This document shows, one piece after another, positions 37,052 through 44,381 of a stretch of DNA of 64,000 nucleotides. The notes beneath the pieces are model-generated. The model was not told the origin of the DNA, searched no databases, and saw nothing but the letters and a program-made list of their open reading frames with translations. How positions within the stretch are numbered: position 1 is the first letter of the stretch; each line of letters begins with the position of its first letter. Position numbers and translations under genes: made by a program. Source of the DNA: Lapillicoccus jejuensis (GTDB taxonomy: Bacteria; Actinomycetota; Actinomycetes; Actinomycetales; Dermatophilaceae); contig NZ_VFMN01000001.1 of NCBI RefSeq assembly GCF_006715055.1, positions 434,001 through 498,000 of the forward strand, read 5' to 3'.

Positions 37052-37064
37052 GGCACGCATCCTC
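37037..37064. promoter_or_regulatory. Mirror-image GAGGAT elements around overlapping start codons
   Basis: GAGGAT on the plus strand (37037-37042) and on the minus strand (37059-37064) each lie 7 bases from the start codon they face, and the two start codons overlap in CATG (37049-37052). The outer arms GAGGATG/CATCCTC form an inverted repeat that could also be an operator. Confidence 0.4.
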
Positions 37065-37364
37065 ACCCAGGAGGAGGTCACGCGACAGCTCGCGGACCTC
37101 ACCGGCTGGCGCCAGGAGGGCACGTCCCTCGTGGCCACGTACACCTCCCCGGACTTCCCGGCGGCGGTCCGCCTCGTCGACGATGTCGCCGAGGTGGCCG
37201 AGCAGATGCAGCACCACCCCGACATCGACATCCGCTGGACGTCGACGACGTGGGTGCTCAGCACCCACTCCGAGGGCGGCCTGACCCAGCTCGACGTCGA
37301 GCTCGCCCACCGGGTCGCCGAGGCCGCGCGGGCCGGCGGAGCCGTCGTCGAGGCGGCGTCGTGA
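37050..37364 (+). CDS. phhB: Pterin-4a-carbinolamine dehydratase
   Basis: 104 residues. Catalytic pattern intact: [22 protein letters not shown] contains the His-His-Pro, the aromatic and the final His. It dehydrates 4a-hydroxy-tetrahydropterin; in bacteria without aromatic hydroxylases it can serve molybdopterin metabolism or RNA-related roles. No phenylalanine hydroxylase is adjacent. It is coupled to the following VIT1-like gene by a 4-base overlap. Confidence 0.88.
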   Translation: MARILTQEEVTRQLADLTGWRQEGTSLVATYTSPDFPAAVRLVDDVAEVAEQMQHHPDIDIRWTSTTWVLSTHSEGGLTQLDVELAHRVAEAARAGGAVVEAAS

Positions 37365-38077
37365 CCGAGACCCTGCCCACGCACGCCGCCGAGCCGCACG
37401 CGGAGGCCGCGAGCGGCCGGCTCAACTGGCTGCGCGCCGCCGTCCTCGGCGCCAACGACGGCATCGTCTCGACGGCCGGCGTCATCATCGGCGTCGCCGG
37501 CGCGACGACCGAACGCGGGCCGATCACCACCGCCGGGGTGGCGGCGCTCGTCGCCGGCGCCCTGTCCATGGCCGTCGGCGAGTACGTCTCGGTGAGCACC
37601 CAGCGCGACACCGAGCAGGCCCTCATCGCCAAGGAGACCCGCGAGCTGCGCGAGTTCCCGGAGGAGGAGCTCGAGGAGCTGACGCAGATGTACGAGGCCA
37701 AGGGCCTCGAGCGCGGGCTCGCCGAGCAGGTCGCGCAGCAGCTCACCGAGCACGACGCCCTCGGGGCGCACGCGGAGATCGAGCTCAACATCGACCCGGA
37801 CGAGCTGACCAACCCGTGGCACGCCGCGTTCGCGTCGATGGCCGCCTTCACCGTCGGCGGGCTGGTGCCGTTCCTCGCCGCGCTGCTCGCGTCGGCGAGC
37901 CTGCGGGTGCCGCTGCTGCTCGTCTTCGTCGTCGTCGCGCTGGCCCTCACCGGCGCGACGAGCGCGCGGCTCGGCGGCATGCCGCCCGGGCGGCAGGTGG
38001 CGCGCAACGTCGTGGGCGGCCTGCTCGCCATGGTCGTCACCTACGGCATCGGGCACCTGGTCGGGCGCGCGCTGTAG
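37361..38077 (+). CDS. VIT1/CCC1-family iron/manganese transporter
   Basis: 238 residues. Family hallmarks: [26 protein letters not shown] in the first helix and [19 protein letters not shown] in the second. A cytosolic Glu-rich metal-binding loop (about residues 90-140: [28 protein letters not shown]) and three more helices follow. It probably exports Fe2+ or Mn2+ from the cytoplasm. The GTG overlaps the phhB stop (GTGA). Confidence 0.9.
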   Translation: MTETLPTHAAEPHAEAASGRLNWLRAAVLGANDGIVSTAGVIIGVAGATTERGPITTAGVAALVAGALSMAVGEYVSVSTQRDTEQALIAKETRELREFPEEELEELTQMYEAKGLERGLAEQVAQQLTEHDALGAHAEIELNIDPDELTNPWHAAFASMAAFTVGGLVPFLAALLASASLRVPLLLVFVVVALALTGATSARLGGMPPGRQVARNVVGGLLAMVVTYGIGHLVGRAL

Positions 38078-38092
38078 GCCGTCGCGCTCTGG

Positions 38093-38098
38093 CACCAT
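38093..38098 (+). promoter_or_regulatory. -10-like element (CACCAT) of the DUF389 gene
   Basis: CACCAT, then CGCGGG, then the GTG at 38105; the spacing matches the leaderless pattern, but the first base is off-consensus. Confidence 0.35.
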
Positions 38099-38104
38099 CG
38101 CGGG

Positions 38105-39055
38105 GTGATGGTCCAGCTGCGCCTCAGCGTGCCGCCGGCGCTGCGGGACACCGTCCTGCCGCTGCTGTACGACGACCCGGCCGTGCGCAACGTCGTCGTG
38201 CTCCGCGACGCCGCCCGCGACCCGGACGGCGACGCCGTGCTCGCCGACGTCGCCCGGGAGCGCGCCGGCGGGCTGCTCGCCCACCTCGACGAGCTGGGCC
38301 TGGCGCGGTCCGGCGCGGTGAGCCTCCAGGAGCTCACCGCGGCTCCGTACGCCGGCGCGGTGGCGGCCGAGCGCGCGGCGCCGGGCAGCCCGGAGGACGG
38401 GGTGATCTGGCGGGTCGTCGAGGACCAGGCGCAGGCCGCCGTCCGGCCGGGGTGGGGCTTCCACGCCTTCCTGTGGCTCGCGGTCGCGCTCGCGGCGGTC
38501 GCGGTCGTCACCGACTCCAGCATCCTCGTCGTCGGTGCCATGGTCGTCGGGCCGGAGTTCTCCCTCGTGGCCGCGGCGTGCGTGGGCCTGGCGCTGCGCC
38601 GGCCGCGGTTGGCCGCGCGCGCCGCGGTCGTGCTCGTCACCGGTTTCGCGCTCGCCGTCGCGGTGGTGACCGTCCTCGCCCTTCTGGCGCGGGTCGGCGG
38701 CTGGGTCACCGTCGACGACGTGCTCGCGCCGCGACCGCTGACCGGGTTCATCTGGCGCCCGGACCGGTGGTCGCTCGTCGTGGCGCTCCTCGCGGGGATC
38801 GCGGGGGTGCTGTCGACGACGTCGGGTCGGGCCTCGGCGCTCGTCGGCGTCTTCATCTCGGTGACGACCGTGCCGGCCGCGGGCAACCTCGCGCTCGGGC
38901 TGGCCGTGTGGTCACCCGCGGAGATGGGCGGGTCGCTGGCCCAGCTCGGGCTCAACCTCGCCGGGATGGTCGTGGCCGGGACCGCGACGCTGCTGGGGCA
39001 ACGGGCCTACTGGTCGGCGATGAGTTCCCGGCGGACGGCGCGTCTACCTCGGTGA
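38105..39055 (+). CDS. DUF389 membrane protein
   Basis: 316 residues. An ACT-like cytosolic N-terminal domain of about 100 residues ([28 protein letters not shown]) precedes five or six membrane helices; the first carry the DUF389 signature [33 protein letters not shown]. The function is unknown; the family may be transporter-like. The GTG at 38105 is immediately followed by an in-frame ATG at 38108. Confidence 0.85.
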   Translation: MMVQLRLSVPPALRDTVLPLLYDDPAVRNVVVLRDAARDPDGDAVLADVARERAGGLLAHLDELGLARSGAVSLQELTAAPYAGAVAAERAAPGSPEDGVIWRVVEDQAQAAVRPGWGFHAFLWLAVALAAVAVVTDSSILVVGAMVVGPEFSLVAAACVGLALRRPRLAARAAVVLVTGFALAVAVVTVLALLARVGGWVTVDDVLAPRPLTGFIWRPDRWSLVVALLAGIAGVLSTTSGRASALVGVFISVTTVPAAGNLALGLAVWSPAEMGGSLAQLGLNLAGMVVAGTATLLGQRAYWSAMSSRRTARLPR

Positions 39056-39095
39056 CGGCCCGGACCGACCGGGCCCCGCACACCAGGAGCACCTC

Positions 39096-39659
39096 ATGAG
39101 CCGCACCGTCCTCGCCCACCAGTTCAGCAGCCTGGACGGGGTCGCCCAGTCCCCGCACCTGTTCCAGTTCGGCGCCTTCGGCGCCGAGGAGGGCGCGGCC
39201 ATGGAAACCGCGCTCGCCGGCGTCACCGACGTCGTCATCGGCCGCGTGCTGTGGGAGGAGTGGAAGGCGTTCTGGTCCTCCGCCGACGCCGACGACCCCT
39301 TCGGCGCGTTCATCAACCCGGCGCGCAAGCACGTGGTCTCGAGCACCCTCGAGGCCGGGCCCGACGGCGAGCTGGACTGGAACAGCACCCTCGTCGGCGG
39401 CGACCCGGTCGAGTACGTCCGGGCGCTCAAGGAGTCCGACGGGGGCGGCATCAACGTCGTCGGTGGGGTGCGCACCGTCCGGTCGCTCTTCCTGGGCGGC
39501 GTCGTCGACCGGCTCATGGTCACCATCCACCCGGCCCTCGCCGGGGCCGGCGAGCGCCTGTTCGACGACAGCGTGCCGGTCACCCGGCTGCGGCTGCTCG
39601 AGGGCGCCGTCACCCCGGCGGGCAACGCGCTGATGACCTACGCGCGGTACGAGGGGTGA
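39096..39659 (+). CDS. Dihydrofolate reductase-like (RibD C-terminal) protein
   Basis: 187 residues, RibD_C/DHFR-like fold: HQFSSLDGVAQSP near the start, DVVIGRVLWEEWKAFW, and a C-terminal half with GGVRTVRSLFLGGVVDRLMVTIHPALAGAGERLF. These are NADPH-binding reductases of unknown substrate, common next to sigma factors in actinobacteria. A spacer of 40 bp separates it from DUF389. Confidence 0.85.
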   Translation: MSRTVLAHQFSSLDGVAQSPHLFQFGAFGAEEGAAMETALAGVTDVVIGRVLWEEWKAFWSSADADDPFGAFINPARKHVVSSTLEAGPDGELDWNSTLVGGDPVEYVRALKESDGGGINVVGGVRTVRSLFLGGVVDRLMVTIHPALAGAGERLFDDSVPVTRLRLLEGAVTPAGNALMTYARYEG

Positions 39660-39676
39660 CCCGGCATCGTGCTCGC

Positions 39677-39682
39677 TACGCT
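39677..39682 (+). promoter_or_regulatory. -10 element (TACGCT) of the ECF sigma gene
   Basis: TACGCT, seven bases, then the GTG at 39690. This places the start 21 bases downstream of another in-frame GTG (39669). Confidence 0.5.
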
Positions 39683-39689
39683 CCCGCGG

Positions 39690-40670
39690 GTGAGCGCGCC
39701 GACGGTCGACGAGCTGGCCACCTTCCGGCCCGAGCTGGTGGCGCACTGCTACCGGTTCCTCGCCTGCTACGCCGAGGCCGAGGACGCCGTGCAGGAGACG
39801 ATGACCAAGGCCTGGCGGCACGCCGAGGGCTACGAGGGTCGGTCGTCGGTGCGCACCTGGCTCTACTCGATCGCGACCCGGGTCTGCCTCGACATGCAGC
39901 GCGCGCCGCAGCGCCGGTCGCTGCCGATGGACCTCGCCTCCCCCGGGCAGGTGCCGACCGACCCGACCACGCTGCGACGTCTCGACGACGCCCCGTGGGT
40001 CGGGCCGGTCGCGGACGCGCACCTGCCGGCCGCGGCCGACCCGGCGGAGGTGGTGGGCGTGCGTGACTCCGTACGGCTCGCCTTCGTCACCGCGCTCCAG
40101 TCCCTGCCGCCGCGGCAGCGGGCGGCCCTGCTGCTGCGCGACGTCCTCGCCTTCTCGGCGCAGGAGTGCGCCGAGCTGCTCGGCACGACCACCGTGTCGG
40201 TGAACTCGGCGCTCGTGCGGGCACGCCGGACGCTCGGCGAGCTGGACGCCCTCGAGGCGGGCGGGCGCGACACCGAGGTCGAGGGCGCCGTCCTCGCGCG
40301 CTACGTCGAGGCCTTCGAGGCGTACGACGTCGAGCGGCTCGTCGGGCTGCTGCGCGACGACGTCGTCTTCAGCATGCCGCCGTTCCCGCTGTGGCTGTCG
40401 GGGTCGTCGTCGGTCGAGCAGTGGTGGCGCGGGCCCGGCGAGGTGTGCCGCGGGTCGCGGGTGCTCACCACGGCCGCCAACGGGTCCCCCGCCGCGGCCG
40501 TCTACCACCCGGTCGCGGCGGGGCGGTGGGAACCGTTCGCGCTGCACGTCCTCGACGTCACCGACGACGGACGGATCGCCGGCATCACGCACTTCATGGA
40601 CACCGCGGTGTTCGCGGAGTTCGGGCTGCCGGCGTCCCTCAGCCGAGGGTCGCGACGAGGACGGCCTTGA
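39690..40670 (+). CDS. ECF sigma factor with C-terminal SnoaL-like domain
   Basis: 326 residues. Region 2: [54 protein letters not shown]; region 4: [44 protein letters not shown]. The remaining 120 residues read as a SnoaL/NTF2-like domain ([38 protein letters not shown]). Large ECF factors of this kind, such as mycobacterial SigG, have no classical anti-sigma; the fused domain is thought to modulate activity. It converges on argF with a 32-base overlap. Confidence 0.87.
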   Translation: MSAPTVDELATFRPELVAHCYRFLACYAEAEDAVQETMTKAWRHAEGYEGRSSVRTWLYSIATRVCLDMQRAPQRRSLPMDLASPGQVPTDPTTLRRLDDAPWVGPVADAHLPAAADPAEVVGVRDSVRLAFVTALQSLPPRQRAALLLRDVLAFSAQECAELLGTTTVSVNSALVRARRTLGELDALEAGGRDTEVEGAVLARYVEAFEAYDVERLVGLLRDDVVFSMPPFPLWLSGSSSVEQWWRGPGEVCRGSRVLTTAANGSPAAAVYHPVAAGRWEPFALHVLDVTDDGRIAGITHFMDTAVFAEFGLPASLSRGSRRGRP

Positions 40671-41658
40671 TCGAGTGCAGGCGGTTCTCGGCCTGGTCGA
40701 AGACGAGCGACGCCGCCGACTCGAACACCTCGTCGGTGACCTCGAGCTCGGTGAGGCCGAACTGCTCGTGGACGTCGCGACCGACCTGCGTGCCGAGGTC
40801 GTGGTAGGCGGGGAGGCAGTGCAGGAAGCGCACGTCCGGGTTACCGGTCGCCTCGAGCAGGGCGCGGTCGACCCGGTACGGCGTGAGCAGCGCGATCCGC
40901 TCGGCCCACACCTCCTTCGGCTCCCCCATCGAGACCCACACGTCGGTGTGGACGAAGTCGACGCCCTCGACCCCGACGGCGACGTCGTCGGTGACGGTGA
41001 CCCGGGCGCCGGTGCGGGCGGCGAGCGCGCGGGCCTGCTCCTGGACCTCGGCCCGCGGCTGGAGCTGCGCCGGGGCCACGATGCGCACGTCCATGCCCAT
41101 GAGGGCGCCGAGGACGAGCAGCGAGTTGCCCATGTTGAAGCGGGCGTCGCCGAGGTAGGCGAAGGCGACCTGCTCCGCCGGCTTGGTCGTGTGCTCGAGC
41201 ATCGTCACCGCGTCGCACAGGGCCTGGGTCGGGTGCCAGTCGTCGGTGAGGCCGTTCCAGACCGGGACGCCGGCGTGCTGCGCGAGGGTCTCGACGGTCT
41301 CCTGCGCCGTCCCGCGGTACTCGATGCCGTCGTAGAACCGGCCGAGGACGCGGGCCGTGTCGGCGACCGACTCCTTGTGGCCGATCTGGCTGCCCGACGG
41401 GTCGAGGACCGTGACGTGCGCGCCCTGGTCGTAGGCCGCGACCTCGAACGCGCAGCGGGTCCGGGTCGAGGTCTTCTCGAAGATCAGCGCGATCGACCGG
41501 CCGGTGAGCCGCGGCGTCTCGCGTCGCTCCCGGCGCTCGGCCTTGAGCTCGAGGGTGAGGTCGACGAGGCCGCGCCACTGCTCGGGCGTGAGGTCGAGCT
41601 CCTTGAGGAAGGAGCGGCCGGACAGGCCGAGGGCGCGGGGGTCGGTCGCGAGGCTCAC
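40639..41658 (-). CDS. argF: Ornithine carbamoyltransferase (ArgI/ArcB type)
   Basis: 339 residues. Carbamoyl-phosphate motif [17 protein letters not shown] and ornithine motif [10 protein letters not shown], plus [15 protein letters not shown]. The overall sequence resembles the enterobacterial ArgI/ArcB branch ([28 protein letters not shown]) more than the shorter mycobacterial ArgF. No other arginine genes adjoin, so it may be catabolic or a second copy. The GTG at 41658 is preferred: TACGAT lies 7 bases upstream and the alternative ATG at 41667 sits inside that -10 element. Its 3' end overlaps the sigma gene. Confidence 0.9.
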   Translation of the reverse strand: MSLATDPRALGLSGRSFLKELDLTPEQWRGLVDLTLELKAERRERRETPRLTGRSIALIFEKTSTRTRCAFEVAAYDQGAHVTVLDPSGSQIGHKESVADTARVLGRFYDGIEYRGTAQETVETLAQHAGVPVWNGLTDDWHPTQALCDAVTMLEHTTKPAEQVAFAYLGDARFNMGNSLLVLGALMGMDVRIVAPAQLQPRAEVQEQARALAARTGARVTVTDDVAVGVEGVDFVHTDVWVSMGEPKEVWAERIALLTPYRVDRALLEATGNPDVRFLHCLPAYHDLGTQVGRDVHEQFGLTELEVTDEVFESAASLVFDQAENRLHSIKAVLVATLG

Positions 41659-41962
41659 CTTCGTCATCGTAGGGACGACCCCCCGGCGGGGCCGCCGGCC
41701 GTCCCCCTGTCGGACGTCCGGGAGGACGGGTCGGCCACCCGGACCACGACGACTAGTCCACCCGGACCATTTCCGGGGTGTATTCCGGCGAGCCTGCTGC
41801 GCTCCTCACGATGTGGTGAGAACGTTGTTTCACGCCGCTCGACACGGAAACGTCACGAGAGCGGCACACCTCGAAGACTTCAGACGGTTGGCCCGTTGTG
41901 GTACGTGAACCGTCACCCGGCCCGGTCCCGGTGGGACCGGGCATCTTCGTGTCCGGGGCAGG
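41659..41962. other. Non-coding stretch of about 300 bases upstream of argF
   Basis: No credible gene. It holds the argF -10 (41666-41671), a 12-bp direct repeat CCACCCGGACCA at 41735 and 41758 (23-bp period), a less GC-rich part near 41770-41900 with short stem-forming segments (GCCGCTC near 41832 with GAGCGGC near 41865), and the 41920-41942 hairpin. It could carry regulatory sites or a small RNA, but nothing is recognised. Confidence 0.4.
41920..41942. terminator. 10-bp perfect hairpin downstream of the GNAT gene
   Basis: GCCCGGTCCC-GGT-GGGACCGGGC. It lies 20 bases past the stop of the GNAT gene on the minus strand and is probably its terminator. There is no strong U-run on either side. 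Confidence 0.6.
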
Positions 41963-42454
41963 TCAGGTCGTGAGGTCGAGGACCATGACGTGCAGGCCGA
42001 CGTACCCGTGCCGGGGGTGGTCGAAGGCGCCGGGGACCGTGCCGACGACGCGGAAGCCGAGCGAGCGCCACAGCCGCACGGCCGGCTCGTTGGTCTCCAC
42101 GACGGCGTTGAACTGGATCGCGCGGTAGCCGCTCGCTCGGGCCCACTCGACGACGTGCTCGCCGAGGGCACGGCCGACGCCACGGCCGGCGTGGACCGGG
42201 TCGACCATGAAGCTCGCCGTCGCGACGTGGGCCCCGCGACCCGGCCGGTTCGGGCCCGTCTTGGCGCTGCCGAGGACCGTGTCGCCGTCGACCGCGACGA
42301 CGGTCCGCCCCGGTGGGGTCTCCATCCACCAGCCGCGCCCCTCCTCGAGCCCGAGGCCGGCGGGGAAGGCGTAGGACTCCCCCGCCGCGACGATGGCGGA
42401 GAAGAACGGGTGGATCGCCGGCCAGTCGGCGTCGGTCGCGTCGCGGATCAGCAC
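41963..42454 (-). CDS. GNAT-family N-acetyltransferase
   Basis: 163 residues, a full single GNAT domain: IRDATDADWPAIHPFF at the start, the acetyl-CoA loop VDPVHAGRGVGRALGEHVVEWA, and AVRLWRSLGFRVVGTVPGAFDHPRHGYV near the end, close to phosphinothricin/methionine-sulfone acetyltransferase-like members. The substrate is unproven. The GTG at 42454 is set by TACGGT 6 bases upstream. Confidence 0.88.
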   Translation of the reverse strand: MLIRDATDADWPAIHPFFSAIVAAGESYAFPAGLGLEEGRGWWMETPPGRTVVAVDGDTVLGSAKTGPNRPGRGAHVATASFMVDPVHAGRGVGRALGEHVVEWARASGYRAIQFNAVVETNEPAVRLWRSLGFRVVGTVPGAFDHPRHGYVGLHVMVLDLTT

Positions 42455-42460
42455 GGCGAC

Positions 42461-42466
42461 ACCGTA
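42461..42466 (-). promoter_or_regulatory. -10 element (TACGGT) of the GNAT gene
   Basis: TACGGT, GTCGCC, GTG on the minus strand; leaderless spacing. It separates the GNAT gene from the bla operon upstream. Confidence 0.55.
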
Positions 42467-42476
42467 CGGCGACGGG

Positions 42477-43382
42477 TCAGCGCACGAGGTCGTGCAGCAG
42501 CCGCGCCGCGGCGCCGAGCGCCGCCTCGGCGGCGGGCTGCACGGTGGCCGGGACGCGGGAGGTGCTGAGCGCGACGACGACGACCCGCGCGCCGTCGGCG
42601 TGCTCGACCACGCCGGCCTCGTGCCGCAGGTTGAGCAGGGTCCCCGTCTTGGACGCCCAGCGGGCGTCGTCGGAGGCGAGGTCGGGGGCGAGGCGGTGCC
42701 GGGCGACGGAACCTCGCAGGTGCTCGCGCAGCCGCGCGGCGACAACCGGCCGCAGCCCGCGTCCGGTCCAGACCCGCTCGAGCAGGTCGGCGACGGACCG
42801 GGCGGTGACGACGTTGGTGCGGGCCACGTCGAGCTGCCGGATCGGGTGCCCCTGGGCGGGGGTGCTGCCGCGGATGGCGAGGGTGTGGGCCAGGTGCGCC
42901 TCGTGCGGCGGCAACCGGTCGAGGGGGGTGTCGGACAGGTCGCCGAAGGGGTGGCGCAGCACCATCGGCCCGATCCCGAGGCGCTCGAGGTCGGCGCCGA
43001 CCTCGTCCGGCGGGACGAGCCGCAGCAGGGCGTCCGCGGCGGCGTTGTCGCTGATCGTGAGGGCGAGACCGACGAGGTCGTCGACGGCCACGACCGCGGG
43101 GTGGCGGAAGCGACCCAGCCCGGGCGTGACCTCGCCCGGGTCTCCGGCGGGGACCTCGACGGGCCGGGCACCGTCGAGGCGACCGTCGTCGACCCGGGTG
43201 AGGACGGCGAGGGCCAGGGGCAGCTTGGCCAGCGACGCCGCCGGCGTGAGGACGTCCGCCTCGACGTCGGCCTCGCGGCCGGTCCCGAGGTCGCGGACCA
43301 GCAGGCCGGCGACGAGGCCCGCCTCGGCGAGGTCCGACCGCACCCGGGCCCGCGCCCGCGCGAGGCCGGCGCGCTCAGCCAC
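42477..43382 (-). CDS. Cytoplasmic beta-lactamase-like penicillin-recognising protein (BlaB-like)
   Basis: 301 residues, no signal peptide. It has all three serine-hydrolase motifs: SLAK (S-x-x-K, in AASLAKLPLALAVL), SDN (in ISDNAAADALLRL) and KTG (in SKTGTLLNLRHEAG). Counting from the SDN serine as 130, the Glu166-x-x-Leu-Asn170 element of class A enzymes is missing; this stretch reads RHPFGDLSD. It should therefore be able to acylate but not readily hydrolyse a beta-lactam. The gene overlaps lysR by 8 bases. In Streptomyces cacaoi a like-placed protein, BlaB, works with the LysR factor BlaA to induce the beta-lactamase. A sensor role here is inference from motif loss and context. Confidence 0.75.
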   Translation of the reverse strand: MAERAGLARARARVRSDLAEAGLVAGLLVRDLGTGREADVEADVLTPAASLAKLPLALAVLTRVDDGRLDGARPVEVPAGDPGEVTPGLGRFRHPAVVAVDDLVGLALTISDNAAADALLRLVPPDEVGADLERLGIGPMVLRHPFGDLSDTPLDRLPPHEAHLAHTLAIRGSTPAQGHPIRQLDVARTNVVTARSVADLLERVWTGRGLRPVVAARLREHLRGSVARHRLAPDLASDDARWASKTGTLLNLRHEAGVVEHADGARVVVVALSTSRVPATVQPAAEAALGAAARLLHDLVR

Positions 43383-44277
43383 GGCGCGCCCCGAGAGCCC
43401 CGAGAGCCCCGAGAGCCCCGGCGAGCTGCGCGCCGGCGGCGTCCCGCAGGGCGCTCACGTCGTCGGCGCTCTCCCCATCGAGCCGGTGGCCGCGCGCCAG
43501 CCCGAGCCCGGCGAACGGACGCCACGCCAGTCCGAGGTCGTCGGCCTCGAGCGCCGAGCACAGGAGCAGGTCCCCGTCGGCGAGCACGCCGGCGACGGCC
43601 GCGGTGCGGCTCCGGTCGACCGGCAGCTGTCCGGGGGTGAGACCGGCGGCGGCACCCGCGCGGACGAGGACGTCGCGCACGTGCGGCACCTCGTCCTCCG
43701 GGGTGGTCCGCAGCCGGGCACCGGCCAGCGCCCCGCCGCGGGGGCTGCGCGAGGCGCGCAACCGCTCGAGGCGCAGCGGCGACGACCCCGTACGGCGTCC
43801 TCCCGCGGCCCCCAACGGCGTCCGCCAGGTCGCGCCGTCGGCGGGGACCGCGAGCAGGCCGACCCGGACCGCCTGCCGCGCCACGAGGTCCGCGCGGTCG
43901 GCCGGGCCGGCGGGCAGCAGCTCGACGTGCAGGCCCGCGCCCCGGGCCACCGCCGCGACCGCCGCGAGGTCCCGGTCGGCGCAGGTGTCGGGGACGGCGA
44001 CCGTCAGGGGGCGCAGCCGCGCCCGCTCGGCGTCGAGCTCGAGCTCGTCGGCGAGCGCGACCAGCCGCCGCGCCGTCGGGACGAGGTCGCGGCCGTACGC
44101 CGAGAGGACGGAGCGCCGCGAGCGCCGTTCGAGCAGGGTCGCGCCGAGGTGCCGCTCGAGGGCGGCCAGGCGTCGGCTCGCCACCGACTGCGCGACGCCG
44201 AGGGCGCCCGCCGCCCCCGTCACGCTGCCCCGCTCGTCGACCTGGACGAGGACGCGGCAGGCGGCGAGCAGGTCCAC
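43375..44277 (-). CDS. LysR-type regulator of the beta-lactamase locus (BlaA-like)
   Basis: 300 residues. N-terminal HTH: LLAACRVLVQVDERGSVTGAAGALGVAQSVASRRLAALERHLGATLLERRSRRSVL. The effector domain (about 90-290) is Ala/Arg-rich and diverged. It is divergent from the Tat-type beta-lactamase, with a T-N11-A dyad between them, and is translationally coupled to the BlaB-like gene. The GTG at 44277 is fixed by TACGGT 6 bases upstream. The C-terminus ends in an ALG repeat. It probably activates the beta-lactamase gene. Confidence 0.85.
   Translation of the reverse strand: MDLLAACRVLVQVDERGSVTGAAGALGVAQSVASRRLAALERHLGATLLERRSRRSVLSAYGRDLVPTARRLVALADELELDAERARLRPLTVAVPDTCADRDLAAVAAVARGAGLHVELLPAGPADRADLVARQAVRVGLLAVPADGATWRTPLGAAGGRRTGSSPLRLERLRASRSPRGGALAGARLRTTPEDEVPHVRDVLVRAGAAAGLTPGQLPVDRSRTAAVAGVLADGDLLLCSALEADDLGLAWRPFAGLGLARGHRLDGESADDVSALRDAAGAQLAGALGALGALGARRG
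43393..43419. repeat. 9-bp microsatellite at the lysR 3' end
   Basis: GAGAGCCCC repeated three times without change, coding Ala-Leu-Gly repeats in LysR on the minus strand, just before the coupled BlaB-like start. Copy changes would keep the frame. Confidence 0.85.
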
Positions 44278-44283
44278 GCCGCC

Positions 44284-44289
44284 ACCGTA
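44284..44289 (-). promoter_or_regulatory. -10 element (TACGGT) of the lysR gene
   Basis: TACGGT, GGCGGC, GTG on the minus strand. Leaderless spacing; the LysR-type dyad lies about 23 bp upstream, overlapping the expected -35 region. Confidence 0.55.
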
Positions 44290-44311
44290 CGGCGCCCCGC
44301 GGCGCTGACCC

Positions 44312-44326
44312 ATGCCCGATCGGCAT
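44312..44326. promoter_or_regulatory. LysR-type T-N11-A operator
   Basis: ATGCCCGATCGGCAT is a perfect inverted repeat (ATGCC-N5-GGCAT) whose T and A lie 11 bases apart, exactly the LysR box. It sits in the divergent gap between lysR and the beta-lactamase gene. Confidence 0.65.
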
Positions 44327-44381
44327 CGACCGGCGCGGTCGCGCACTCGACCGCATGCGCCAGGGCGGTGACGGTGTCCTC

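Noticed and set aside
41770-41942. tRNA or known actinobacterial small RNA gene
   Set aside because: There is no T-loop GTTCGA-type sequence, no acceptor-stem pairing and no C-rich 6C loops. The 41920 hairpin is better explained as the GNAT gene terminator.
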